NCBI GenBank assembly: GCA_024707265.1 | Contig: JANQAB010000002.1 | Coordinates: 1,074,188-1,138,187 of the forward strand | Reading direction: 5' to 3' | Length of the DNA stretch: 64,000 nt | Origin: Sporocytophaga sp. | GTDB taxonomy: Bacteria; Bacteroidota; Bacteroidia; Cytophagales; Cytophagaceae | Shown here: in pieces, positions 27,307 to 36,655 of the stretch | Numbering within the stretch: position 1 is the stretch's first letter | Layout of the letters: the number at the start of each line of letters is the position of its first letter | Notes under the pieces: generated by a model | Told to the model about the DNA's origin: nothing | Database searches by the model: none | Seen by the model: only the letters and a program-made list of their open reading frames with translations | Translations under genes and position numbers: made by a program

Positions 27307-27960
27307 ATGAATAACAATAAGAAGGAGATAGTATCAGGAATTGTTTTACTATCTGTATTTTGTTTCATGTTGCTCGCACTCAGAATTCATATTTCCGGAA
27401 GTTATAACTTTATATTTTTGATCTGGAACTGGTTTCTTGCCGTGATCCCATTGATCTTGTCATTAATGATAAGTTCTCTGAACAATAAAAAATCAATTAA
27501 TGTACTTTCTTTTATAATTCTTGGCATTGTATGGCTTTTGTTTTTTCCGAATGCACCTTATCTGATAACTGATATCATGCACCTGAAGGAAAGAGCAATT
27601 ATTCCTATGTGGTATGATACATTGATGTTGTTTTCTTTTGCATTTACAGGACTCATAAGTGGAATGGTTAGTTTGTTTTATGTCCACCAGCATTTTATAA
27701 AATATTGCGGTAATAAGCTTTCCTGGTTTTTTATTTGTATTGTGTCAATCTTAAGTTCTTATGGAATTTACCTTGGAAGATTTTTAAGATGGAACAGCTG
27801 GGATATTTTAACTAATACAGGTTTATTATTTAATGATGTTTTCCTGAATCTCTTCAGAGCAAAAGCAATACTGGTGACAGCAGTTTTTACTTCTTTTATG
27901 ATAGCATCCTACTTCATTCTATATGTTCTTTTAAACAAGAAGGAAAGTATTAAATTTTAA
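27307..27960 (+). CDS. DUF1361 domain membrane protein
   Basis: A 217-residue integral membrane protein with six or seven spans. The family signature is clear: LFFPNAPYLITDIMHLKER, then WYDTLMLFSFAFTGLISGMVSLF and SSYGIYLGRFLRWNSWDILTN. No function is established for DUF1361. It starts 23 bases after the preceding membrane protein, making it the likely last gene of a run that begins at the radical SAM gene. The next 183 bases are non-coding and AT-rich and carry the start region of a sigma factor gene. Confidence 0.85.
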   Translation: MNNNKKEIVSGIVLLSVFCFMLLALRIHISGSYNFIFLIWNWFLAVIPLILSLMISSLNNKKSINVLSFIILGIVWLLFFPNAPYLITDIMHLKERAIIPMWYDTLMLFSFAFTGLISGMVSLFYVHQHFIKYCGNKLSWFFICIVSILSSYGIYLGRFLRWNSWDILTNTGLLFNDVFLNLFRAKAILVTAVFTSFMIASYFILYVLLNKKESIKF

Positions 27961-28143
27961 ATAATCATTAACCATGGAAAAATTCTGTTAGTCAATTTAA
28001 TCAATCATTATGGGTTAAATTTTAATGAATTGATAATATTGATTTTTTAAAATGATTAATCCCGGTTAAATTTAAGAGCTGATATTTTATTTCATGTATC
28101 TAAACAGAATTACAGATATATGAAATAAACAGTTCTTAAAATA

Positions 28144-28986
28144 ATGACTCAGGAAGATTTTACTCAATACCATAAATATTTATTTGTTATTGCCTATAAC
28201 ATACTGGGTGATATACAAACAGCCGAAGATATTGTACAGGATACTTATGAAAAATGGCTGGGACTGGATCAGGTTAAAATCAAAGATGTAAGACCATACC
28301 TTAGTAAAATAACAGTCAATAAAGCCATAGATACTTTAAAAAGATTAAAACAGGAAAGGGAAGCATATAAGGGTACATGGCTACCAGAGCCAATTTTATC
28401 AGAAACGTTTGAGGACGAAGAGCAAACAATAGATTATGCTTTATTAGTAATTCTGGAAAACCTTAATCCGTATGAAAGGGCTGTAATGGTGCTCAGAGAA
28501 TTGGTCGGATATTCTTATCTTCAGATTGCAGATTTGCTGGAGATCACTCAGGAAAATAGCAGACAGGTATACCACAGAGCCAGCTTAAAACTTAAGAAAA
28601 ATAGGTTCGGACAATACAAGGTGAAGGAAGAGGAGAGAGAGTTGTTTGAAACATTCATTGAAGCAATTGACAGTAAGGATTATAACAAACTTACTACGCT
28701 TTTAAAGAATGATGCTGTTCTTTACTCAGATGGTGGAGGTAAAGTGGCTGCAGCGATTAATCCTATTTATGGAGTTACCAATATTCTGAAGTTTTTTCAG
28801 GGAATATTTAAAAGTGAGAGAGGGCAATTCATGTTTCATAAAGTAAATCTCAATGGAAAAGCAGGTATCATGATTGAGATCAATGGAGAATTTCATTCTG
28901 TTGTATATCCCGATATTATTGATGGAAGGATTGATGAAATATTTATGATTCGAAATCCTGAAAAAATATTTTTTAAGAAAAACTGA
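28144..28986 (+). CDS. ECF41-type RNA polymerase sigma factor (SigJ-like)
   Basis: A 280-residue extracytoplasmic-function sigma factor with a C-terminal SnoaL-like extension. Region 2 is at 1-75 (YNILGDIQTAEDIVQDTYEKWL), region 4 at about 105-160 (NPYERAVMVLRELVGYSYLQIADLL, NSRQVYHRA), and the extension at 165-280. The extension holds the DGGGK motif (near residue 196) and an NPEKI end motif, both diagnostic of group ECF41, where the extension itself controls activity in place of an anti-sigma factor. The next gene encodes a carboxymuconolactone decarboxylase-like protein, the linked target of ECF41 factors, and an ECF41-type promoter lies between them. The inducing signal is unknown for the group. 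Confidence 0.93.
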   Translation: MTQEDFTQYHKYLFVIAYNILGDIQTAEDIVQDTYEKWLGLDQVKIKDVRPYLSKITVNKAIDTLKRLKQEREAYKGTWLPEPILSETFEDEEQTIDYALLVILENLNPYERAVMVLRELVGYSYLQIADLLEITQENSRQVYHRASLKLKKNRFGQYKVKEEERELFETFIEAIDSKDYNKLTTLLKNDAVLYSDGGGKVAAAINPIYGVTNILKFFQGIFKSERGQFMFHKVNLNGKAGIMIEINGEFHSVVYPDIIDGRIDEIFMIRNPEKIFFKKN

Positions 28987-28992
28987 AATTTT

Positions 28993-29018
28993 TGTCACAA
29001 ATGTTGTGCGGTACTGTC
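28993..29018 (+). promoter_or_regulatory. Predicted ECF41 target promoter
   Basis: TGTCACA (28993-28999), 15 bases, then TGTC (29015-29018), 23 bases before the ATG at 29042. This closely follows the published ECF41 consensus TGTCACA-N16-CGTC. It stands directly between the sigma factor gene and the gene that such factors are known to activate. Confidence 0.7.
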
Positions 29019-29041
29019 TATTGGGAAAATAAATATTCCCA

Positions 29042-29485
29042 ATGAAAAGCAGAATCAAAATTAAAGACCTGGAACCCAATGCATACGTGGCTATGTACGG
29101 ATTAGAAAAATATCTTTCTTCAACAAGTATTTCAAAAACCTACAAAAGTCTTATTAAGATCAGAGCTTCTCAGATAAACGGGTGTGCGTTTTGCATTCAG
29201 ATGCATACAAGAGAAGCTCGCCAGGAAGGCGAAACGGAACAACGCATCTATGCTTTATCTGCCTGGAGAGAAACACCTTTTTTTGCACCTGAAGAAAGAG
29301 TAATACTAGCGCTCACCGAAGAAGTGACGCTTATATCTAAGATTGGAGTGTCGGATGCAGTTTATAAAGAAGCTGAAAAGTACTTTGACGGAAACTATAT
29401 AGCGCAGCTGATTATGACGATTGTCTCTATTAATGGATGGAACAGGATAGCCGTTGCTACCCGACTGGCTCCTGAAGTAATTTGA
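29042..29485 (+). CDS. Carboxymuconolactone decarboxylase/AhpD-like protein
   Basis: A 147-residue AhpD-fold protein. The redox motif C48-x2-C51-x3-H55 (NGCAFCIQMHTREA) is intact, so a peroxidase or thiol-dependent reductase activity is more likely than true decarboxylation; Glu at the family's conserved position occurs in QEGETEQRIYAL. It is the product partnered with ECF41 sigma factors in many bacteria, and the promoter just upstream matches that group. It ends in a terminator. Physiological substrate is not known for these linked proteins. Confidence 0.9.
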   Translation: MKSRIKIKDLEPNAYVAMYGLEKYLSSTSISKTYKSLIKIRASQINGCAFCIQMHTREARQEGETEQRIYALSAWRETPFFAPEERVILALTEEVTLISKIGVSDAVYKEAEKYFDGNYIAQLIMTIVSINGWNRIAVATRLAPEVI

Positions 29486-29495
29486 ATTTAAAAGG

Positions 29496-29530
29496 AACAA
29501 AGCAGCTTTAAAGTAAGGCTGCTTTGTTTC
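29496..29530. terminator. Bidirectional terminator between converging genes
   Basis: AACAAAGCAGC (29496-29506) and GCTGCTTTGTT (29518-29528) form a perfect 11-base stem with an 11-base loop. It lies between the stop codons of the AhpD-like gene and the converging secreted protein gene and could serve both strands. Confidence 0.7.
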
Positions 29531-29537
29531 ATTTGGA

Positions 29538-29891
29538 TCATTCGGAAATGATGATGGTTACTTTATTCTGCCGGTTTTCTACCAGCTTTTCGGTTTTTTC
29601 TCCTGCACCAAAATTATTCTTATCACCTTTTTCAGCGCTTACATAATAAGCTATAGACTCAAGGTTTTGGAATACAGCATTTCCCTTTTCATCTGTAACC
29701 TGAGTTTCTACCGGATTTACACTTTTTTCATAGTCTTCTTTAGTTTTATAAAGACTTACAGAGGCTTCGCTTTCAAGATTGCCCAGGTCATTTCTCACTG
29801 TTACTTTCAGACTGATTTTTAAAACATGCATTGTAAAAGAGCTTAATACGGCAAGCATAATCAGGCTAAACACGACTGTTTTTATTTTCAT
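29538..29891 (-). CDS. Small secreted beta-sandwich protein, unknown function
   Basis: A 117-residue exported protein. Residues 1-20 form a signal peptide (MKIKTVVFSLIMLAVLSSFT). The remainder reads like one carboxypeptidase-regulatory or SpaA-type beta sandwich: ISLKVTVRNDLGNLESEASVSLY, then TDEKGNAVFQNLES and a final strand NKVTIIISE. I recognise no catalytic residues and no sorting domain. It converges with the AhpD-like gene and is divergent from the DUF4241 gene. Confidence 0.65.
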   Translation of the reverse strand: MKIKTVVFSLIMLAVLSSFTMHVLKISLKVTVRNDLGNLESEASVSLYKTKEDYEKSVNPVETQVTDEKGNAVFQNLESIAYYVSAEKGDKNNFGAGEKTEKLVENRQNKVTIIISE

Positions 29892-30041
29892 AGGTTTATC
29901 TTTTATTGAAATATTAATAATAATCTCTGAATTCTCAAATATTTACGCTTTAGGAATCAGGTTGTTTTCAACATAGCAAAATTATATGGGATATTGTCCT
30001 CCTTAAATAGTACTTTTGTTGCTATAATTTTTAAATGCAAT

Positions 30042-30674
30042 ATGATAAAGTACCCATCTTTCCTTGAAGGCAGTTTTACTAATGGTTTTTCTATTCTAGA
30101 AGAAGGTATTACCTATTCGTTTCAGTGTCAGGATATGGGACGTCTCAATGTCCGTTCAGGAAAGATCCTTGCCTGTGATCCATTAAATACAGAAGAGGTG
30201 GATGCATTCGTAAACATATTTCCTTTGGGTAGTTTTCCCGTGGAACTGGCTATAGCAGATATTGAGACAGATGAACGAATTGCATTTGCCAGAGTAAAAT
30301 TTTCAGAAGAAAAACCTGTTCGATGGGAGTTTGCGCTGCTCGAGGGTCAGCGTATGGAAGACTTACATGAAGGAGAAATATTCGGATATGCTGTTGATTC
30401 AGGCCTTGGCTGCTTTATGGATCTTTCTGCGCTGGATGCCTATGAATTCTATGCTCAAAAAAATAAAGAGTACCACGAAGAGATTTTTGATCAGATGGAT
30501 GAGGTTTATAAGGATACCAGAACCTGGTACATGTGGAAATCAAGAGAAGAAACGATTGCCATATTTACAACAGGATATGGAGATGATGTATATCAGTCTT
30601 ACGTTGGCTTTGATAATGATGGAAAGATATGCAGACTCGTTACGGACTTCAATCTGCTGGAATGGAGTAAATAA
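30042..30674 (+). CDS. DUF4241 domain protein
   Basis: A cytoplasmic protein of 210 residues matching DUF4241: an N-terminal RLNVRSGKILACDPLN segment, FPLGSFPVELAIADIE, then ERIAFARVKFSEEKPVRWEFAL, YAVDSGLGCFMDLSA and the end domain with SYVGFDNDGKICRLVTDF. The frame is open 16 codons further upstream, but only from a TTG; ATG 30042 (MIKYPSFLEG) is the natural start. The family's function is unknown, though it turns up near toxin immunity genes in some bacteria; nothing here shows a toxin partner. Confidence 0.82.
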   Translation: MIKYPSFLEGSFTNGFSILEEGITYSFQCQDMGRLNVRSGKILACDPLNTEEVDAFVNIFPLGSFPVELAIADIETDERIAFARVKFSEEKPVRWEFALLEGQRMEDLHEGEIFGYAVDSGLGCFMDLSALDAYEFYAQKNKEYHEEIFDQMDEVYKDTRTWYMWKSREETIAIFTTGYGDDVYQSYVGFDNDGKICRLVTDFNLLEWSK

Positions 30675-30885
30675 TTAAGCTGTGGAATTTTTCTACAGGA
30701 TCGTTTTTATATTTTTGATAGTTAGATACTTATCCTGTCGATAGCCCAGCACTTATGAAATAGAATAAAATTTATATTCATATCTTAAACATATACATTT
30801 TTTAATTGTTGTATTCAGGTTTACTTTTATAGTTGTCATAGCAGAGTTGGTCGCTATTTCCGCTATTAATTTAAATATATTGAAT

Positions 30886-33800
30886 ATGCTGCCTTTTGAA
30901 AAATTTGGTCTTAATAAAAAAATAAGACTGGGTTTAGGATTCTCTATTGTCCTACTGATATTGTCTTCATTACTTTCTTTTTATACCATATTAAAACAGA
31001 TAGAGCAATCTTCCTGGGTAGATCATACGCACGAAGTTCTTATTAATATAGAATCCACCATAGCTGAGTTAAGAGGAGCCGAAACCGGCCAGAGAGGTTA
31101 TATCCTTACACAGGATGAACAATTCCTGGAACCATACAGAACCGCTGCGAAAAAAATAGAAATAAATTTAGCTAAGTTAAAGAAACTTACGGATGATAAT
31201 GAATACGAACGACGATCCATAGACACATTGGAACGTTTGGTAGGAGACCGTTTTAACAGATTGAACCACGTATTGGAACAATTCAGAAAAGATAGGACGC
31301 AGATAAGTTACCGTGATATGATTGTCGGAAAGAAAATGATGGATGATATCCGTGATATTTATACTAATATGCGGATGGAGGAGGAAAGACTCCTCAAAAC
31401 CAGGGTTGCAGCTGCCAATAAATATTACCGGTTATCTCCGATCATTATAGTAGTCTCCTCTCTTATAGCCATTGCTTTAGCAGGAGTGTCATTTTATTTT
31501 ATAAACAATGATATCAAAAACAGGGAAATTGTTCAACAAGAATTAAAAGCCCTTAATCACCAACTTGAGAATTCCAATGAGATATTGATTAAAAACAGAA
31601 ATGAAATAAGCAACCAGAATTATTTATTGCAGGCAAATGCTCAGATCAATGATTTGTTGAGAGGGGAAAGGGATTTAAGTATATTGAGTAGTAAAGTCTT
31701 GACCTACCTTTCTGAATTTATGAAGGCTCAGTCGGGGGTTATCTATTTGGTACAGGAAGATGGTAGTTTTCAGATGGCAGATACCTATGCATTCGAGACA
31801 AATGTCAATGTTCCTGCTAAATTTTATCTTGGAGAAGGGATATTGGGTCAATGTGCCATACAGAAAAAAGCCCGGTTACTTAATGATGTATCTGTTGAAA
31901 ATATAAAGATCAATTCCAGCTTAGCCGCATTTGATGTTGCTGAAATTTTAATAGTGCCATTTTATCATTCGGACAAAACTATAGCAGTAGTCGAGCTTTT
32001 GAGTACAGAAAAATTTAATCAACTGGATCTTCAGTTTATCTATAGTATCGGAAGTACAGTATCCATTTTTATTAATGGAATAGTTTCAGAGATGAGAACA
32101 TACGAGTTGCTTGCAGAAACACAGAATCAGGCGGAAGAGCTGGAGACTCAGCAGGAAGAACTTCGGGTTATGAATGATGAATTGAGAGAACAAAGAGATA
32201 AGTTACAGGCTTCCGATGAAGAGTTACGGGCAAGTGAGGAAGAACTTCAGGAAAAGAATGCGGAACTTGAGTTGCAATATGAGGCTATCAATACAAAGAA
32301 TAAAGCACTTGAGGATACAAGGCAGGCATTGCAGTTAAAGGTGAATCAGATAGAGGTAATCAGTCAGTATAAATCCGATTTCCTTGCCAACATGTCTCAT
32401 GAGCTGAGGACACCATTGAACAGTATTTTAATACTTTCAGGCCTGTTAAAAGATAACAGAAACAAAACATTAACCAAGAAGGAGGTTGAGCAGGCGGGAA
32501 TTATTGAGCGTTCCGGAAATGATTTACTTAAGCTGATCAATCAGATCCTGGACCTTGCAAAAGTAGAATCAGGAAAAGTTAAACTTGAACTGGGAGATTT
32601 CAGGCCTTCTGAGTTTAAAATGGATGACCAGTTCAGAGAGCTTGCCAAAGAGAAAAATATAAACTTTAAGTTCCTTATAGAAAAAGGGCTTCCTGATGTT
32701 ATCTATACTGATAAATTCAGAGTAGAACAGGTGCTCAAGAATCTATTATCAAATGCATTCAAGTTTACGCCGGATAACGGAACTATTCTGTATACTATAA
32801 AGCCTGTAACAGCATCCAACAAGAGATTCCTGAATCCTGATTTAAATAATAAAAGAGTAGTTGCCTTTGTTGTAACAGATACTGGTATCGGAATTCCTCC
32901 GGACAAGCTGGACCTCATATTTGAGGCTTTTCAGCAAGCCGATCCATCCACAACAAGAAAATACGGTGGCTCTGGTCTTGGTCTTACTATAAGTAGAGAT
33001 ATCGCCATATTGCTTGGGGGAGAAATTCAGGTGGAGAGCACTGTTGGGAAAGGAAGCATATTTACATTGTATCTTCCGGAAAGAGCTGATGAAACCCATA
33101 TGGAAGAAGCCATCCTGGTCCCAGAAAAATATGTAACGCTATCCGAAGAGTCTTCTGCTACTAAAAGTACTCCTTTAGGAAACTCATCAAAGAATATTCT
33201 TATAGTAGAAGACGATGTATACTTCTCCAGAATTCTTGAAGATTTTGCTAAAAGCAAAGGGTATGAGGTAACAGTTATTCATAAAGGGAATGAAGTAATT
33301 GATACTGCAAAAGAGAATAACTTTGCCGCCATTCTTCTTGATGTTCAATTGCCGGATACAAATGGATGGGAAGTGCTGAAAAGACTTAAACATAATCCTT
33401 TGTTAAAAGATATACCTGTACATATGATGTCTGCATATGACAGGGAAGTCTATCAGAATCACCTGGGGCAGGAAAACTTTATACAAAAGCCTGTAGCTCT
33501 TGAAACTTTAGACCAAGCCTTCAGTAAAATCGGCCTCAATATAGATAAAGGTATCATGAAGGTATTGATAGTAGAAGATAATGAAAATGAGAGCCTGGCT
33601 GTAAAAGATCTTTTAAAATCTCAAGGGATTGAATCGGATAACGCCTTTAATGGTGCAGAAGCTCTTGAATATTTAAGAAAAGAAAGGTATGATGGGATTA
33701 TATTAGATATAAAACTTCCTGATTATAATGGATATGATCTGTTGGAGTTTATAAAAAAGGATAATAGTCTGAAAGGAATGCCTGTAATTATTTATTCAGG

Positions 33801-34353
33801 AAAAGATCTTTCGATAGATGAAGAAGCTAAATTCAAAAGGTATGCAGATACGATAATAGTGAAGACAGAATACTCCTATACGAGGCTTTTGGAAGAAGTT
33901 AAGCTTTTTATGCATAATATGGGGGCAAGTATTGAAAAGTCCTCCAGATCTTCCATTATTCATAGAGATATGTTACTGAAAGATAAAAAAGTACTTATTG
34001 CAGATGATGATATGCGTAACATATATTCTTTAACCAATGTGCTGGAAGATCAGGGAATGCATGTAGTAGTGGCATATGATGGGAAACAGGCAATCGACGA
34101 GCTGGACGCTAATCCGGATACTGATATAGTACTTATGGATATTATGATGCCGGAAATGGATGGAATTGATGCTACTAAATCCATCAGGTCCAGACCTGAA
34201 TATCGTAACCTTCCGATCATCGCAATTACAGCAAAAGCTATGACAGGTGATAAAGAAAGATGTATTGCAGCAGGTGTTTCAGATTACATATCCAAGCCAA
34301 TAGAGTTACCAAAATTGTTGTCTCTGATGCGTGTTTGGTTATATAAAAGTTAA
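30886..34353 (+). CDS. Hybrid histidine kinase: CHASE3-GAF-HK with three receiver domains
   Basis: An inner-membrane hybrid kinase of 1155 residues. Order: TM1 (GLGFSIVLLILSSLLSFYTI), a periplasmic CHASE3 domain (ELRGAETGQRGYILTQDEQFL), TM2 (IIIVVSSLIAIALAGVSFYFI, near 190), GAF (about 250-400), a coiled coil (about 405-495), HisKA (FLANMSHELRTPLNSILIL, near 500), HATPase (NLLSNAFKF, DTGIGIP, GGSGLGLTISRD), then three receivers with acceptor Asp in LLDVQLPD, ILDIKLPD and LMDIMMPE. I chose ATG 30886 over the upstream TTG. CheR and a receiver-kinase gene follow on the same strand; this set is usual in Bacteroidetes, normally with CheB, which is missing here. Confidence 0.93.
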   Translation: MLPFEKFGLNKKIRLGLGFSIVLLILSSLLSFYTILKQIEQSSWVDHTHEVLINIESTIAELRGAETGQRGYILTQDEQFLEPYRTAAKKIEINLAKLKKLTDDNEYERRSIDTLERLVGDRFNRLNHVLEQFRKDRTQISYRDMIVGKKMMDDIRDIYTNMRMEEERLLKTRVAAANKYYRLSPIIIVVSSLIAIALAGVSFYFINNDIKNREIVQQELKALNHQLENSNEILIKNRNEISNQNYLLQANAQINDLLRGERDLSILSSKVLTYLSEFMKAQSGVIYLVQEDGSFQMADTYAFETNVNVPAKFYLGEGILGQCAIQKKARLLNDVSVENIKINSSLAAFDVAEILIVPFYHSDKTIAVVELLSTEKFNQLDLQFIYSIGSTVSIFINGIVSEMRTYELLAETQNQAEELETQQEELRVMNDELREQRDKLQASDEELRASEEELQEKNAELELQYEAINTKNKALEDTRQALQLKVNQIEVISQYKSDFLANMSHELRTPLNSILILSGLLKDNRNKTLTKKEVEQAGIIERSGNDLLKLINQILDLAKVESGKVKLELGDFRPSEFKMDDQFRELAKEKNINFKFLIEKGLPDVIYTDKFRVEQVLKNLLSNAFKFTPDNGTILYTIKPVTASNKRFLNPDLNNKRVVAFVVTDTGIGIPPDKLDLIFEAFQQADPSTTRKYGGSGLGLTISRDIAILLGGEIQVESTVGKGSIFTLYLPERADETHMEEAILVPEKYVTLSEESSATKSTPLGNSSKNILIVEDDVYFSRILEDFAKSKGYEVTVIHKGNEVIDTAKENNFAAILLDVQLPDTNGWEVLKRLKHNPLLKDIPVHMMSAYDREVYQNHLGQENFIQKPVALETLDQAFSKIGLNIDKGIMKVLIVEDNENESLAVKDLLKSQGIESDNAFNGAEALEYLRKERYDGIILDIKLPDYNGYDLLEFIKKDNSLKGMPVIIYSGKDLSIDEEAKFKRYADTIIVKTEYSYTRLLEEVKLFMHNMGASIEKSSRSSIIHRDMLLKDKKVLIADDDMRNIYSLTNVLEDQGMHVVVAYDGKQAIDELDANPDTDIVLMDIMMPEMDGIDATKSIRSRPEYRNLPIIAITAKAMTGDKERCIAAGVSDYISKPIELPKLLSLMRVWLYKS

Positions 34354-34362
34354 TTATCGGAG

Positions 34363-35187
34363 ATGGGATTTATTGAAATAGGAGATGAAGAATATCAGGA
34401 TTTGCTCACTGGCATACTACAGCATTATAGCTACGATTTTGCAGGCTATTCCAAAGCTTCAATGAAGAGACGTATAAGCAGGTTTTTGATTAATAAAAAT
34501 CTGGAAACTTTGAGGGAGTTAAAGTTTAAAATACTTGCAGATACCGAGTATTTTGAATTTTTTTTGGAAGAGGTTACAGTGAATGTAACAGAAATGTTCA
34601 GAGATCCTTCATTTTATCTTTCTCTTCGCAAGAATGTGGTTCCTTATCTGAAGACATACCCTTATGTGCGTATTTGGGATGCAGGTTGTTCAACAGGTGA
34701 AGAGACCTATTCTCTTGCAATGCTACTTAAAGAAGAAGCTATTTTAACCAAGTCGAGAATTTATGCAACAGATATAAATGGTAAAGTATTGCAGACAGCA
34801 AAGGAGGGAATTTATCCTATATCCTGTATGCAGGAGTATTCCAGAAATTATCTTAGGGCCGGAGGCTTATACTCCTTATCAGACTACTATCATGCAAAAT
34901 ATAACAGAGCTATTATGGATGCAGAGCTAAGTAAAAATTTTCTGTTTTCAATTCATAATCTTGTGCATGACGGATCATTCAATGAATTTAATCTGATAGT
35001 GTGCCGCAATGTGCTGATATATTTTCAAAAAGAATTACAGGAAAAGGTCTTGGAGTTATTCATGGACAGCCTTCCTGTTTTTGGATTCCTTGCTCTGGGT
35101 AACAAGGAGTCACTGAGGTTCAGTAAAATTGAAAAATATTTTCAGGTGATAGATCATAAAGAAAAAATATATAGAAGAATTAATTAA
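34363..35187 (+). CDS. cheR: CheR-type protein-glutamate O-methyltransferase
   Basis: An S-adenosylmethionine-dependent methyltransferase of 274 residues like chemotaxis CheR. The N-terminal helical domain (SYDFAGYSKASMKRRISRFL) is followed by VTEMFRDPSFYLSLR, the SAM-binding DAGCSTGEETYSLAMLL, ATDINGKVLQTAKEGIYP, and the family's CRNVLIYF near the end. It starts 9 bases after the hybrid kinase gene. No methyl-accepting receptor is encoded nearby and the expected cheB neighbour is absent, so it probably modifies a component of the local kinase system rather than a flagellar chemoreceptor (inference). Confidence 0.9.
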   Translation: MGFIEIGDEEYQDLLTGILQHYSYDFAGYSKASMKRRISRFLINKNLETLRELKFKILADTEYFEFFLEEVTVNVTEMFRDPSFYLSLRKNVVPYLKTYPYVRIWDAGCSTGEETYSLAMLLKEEAILTKSRIYATDINGKVLQTAKEGIYPISCMQEYSRNYLRAGGLYSLSDYYHAKYNRAIMDAELSKNFLFSIHNLVHDGSFNEFNLIVCRNVLIYFQKELQEKVLELFMDSLPVFGFLALGNKESLRFSKIEKYFQVIDHKEKIYRRIN

Positions 35188-35323
35188 AAGTTTTATCTGC
35201 ATATAGAACTATATTGTCAAGATACAGTTGTGATTAAGTTTTTCACAATCTTAAAAGCCGTTTTCGAAGTGAGTTAATTTTCAGAAATCCTAATTGATCT
35301 TTTTAATTTTTACCACAAGTAAA

Positions 35324-36584
35324 ATGAGTTCAGAGAATAATGACATACCTGTTAATATCCTAATTGTAGATGACCGGGATGAAAACATCTACAGCCTTGA
35401 AAATTTGCTTATTCAGGAGGGGGTAACCATTAATTTCCTGAGAGCTACTTCGGGAAATGAAGCTTTGAAAATTGCCTACAAGACTGACCTGGCTCTTGTA
35501 ATGCTGGATGTACAGATGCCCGGCATGGATGGTTATGAGGTGGCTACCATTCTAAAACAAAAAAAAAACGACACAGAGCATACCTATCATTTTTGTTACA
35601 GCTCTTACTCATGAAAGTAAATACGTGGCAGAGGGCTATAGCAAAGGCGCCGTAGACTATTTGTTTAAGCCCCTTGACCCTTTTATAACCAGGTCAAAGG
35701 TAAATTCTTTTATCTCAATTTATCTTCAGCAGAAGAAGTTAGAGGGAGATTATAAAAACCTGGAGGAAATCGTTCAGCGCAGAACGGTTGATTTAATGCG
35801 AAGCAATGAAGAGCTGAAAGTGGAAATTAATAAAAGGCTGGTTGCGGAAGAGCAATTGAAAAAATACAATGAAAAGTTGTTGGCCTTAAATAAAGACCTT
35901 GATCAGTTTGTTTATATAGCTTCTCATGATCTTAAATTGCCGGTTGCAAATCTGGAAGGATTGGTAACTGCTTTAAGAGAGGAACTGGATGTAGAGGGCC
36001 TTAGCTGTGCCAATATAATTGATATGATTGACATCTCAACCGGCCAGATGCGGGATACAATAGACGGTTTGATAGGTATCATCCGAAGTCAGCAATTGGA
36101 CAATGGAGCAATTGAGCCAGTCAATTGTTATGAGGTATTGGAGGAAGTAAAGATCAGCATTTCAGAATTGATTAAAACTCATAGTGCTACTATCAGTACT
36201 GATATTGATAGTAAAATGGATTTTAATTTTAACAGAACCTGTTTTAAAAGTGTCCTCTTTAACCTTATTTCAAATTCAATCAAGTACAAACATCCAGATA
36301 GAAGTCCTAAGATTAAGATTAATTTTCTGATTACTGACAATTATAAGATTCTGACAGTAAAAGATAATGGAGTAGGCATGACTCAAGAGGAGCAATCCAG
36401 ATTATTTAAGGTATTCAGCAGGCTTCACAAGGATGAGGAATCAGAAGGTACTGGTCTTGGCCTTTATAATTTGAAAAAGATGCTTGAAAGGTACGATGCC
36501 TGCATTGAAGTGAAGAGTGAAAAGGGAAAGGGGAGTGAGTTCAGAGTGTTATTTCCTCTTGAGTATGAAGATCTCGTAAAATGA
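35324..36584 (+). pseudogene. Response regulator-histidine kinase, frameshifted at an A10 run
   Basis: Frame one, from ATG 35324, encodes a receiver domain (ILIVDDRDENIYSLENLL, MLDVQMPGMDGYEVATIL) and stops at 35612-35614. The correct continuation (IPIIFVTALTHESKYVAEGYSKGAVDYLFKP, then a coiled coil, HisKA FVYIASHDLKLPVANLEGL and HATPase SNSIKYK, DNGVGM, GTGLGLYNL) lies one base off and runs to 36584. The break is at A10 (35559-35568): one A fewer gives a continuous 419-residue protein. Sequencing error, phase variation or transcriptional slippage at A10 could each explain it. It belongs to the kinase/CheR group upstream. Confidence 0.85.
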
Positions 36585-36586
36585 AG

Positions 36587-36622
36587 AAAAACCACCTGAA
36601 GAACAGAGTCCGGGTGGTTTTT
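36587..36622. terminator. Terminator between converging genes
   Basis: AAAAACCACC (36587-36596) pairs with GGTGGTTTTT (36613-36622) over 10 bases, with a 16-base loop, three bases after the stop of the receiver-kinase gene. A and T runs on both sides suit termination in both directions. Confidence 0.75.
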
Positions 36623-36655
36623 CATACGCTGGTTGTAATTTTTTTACTTTAATTA

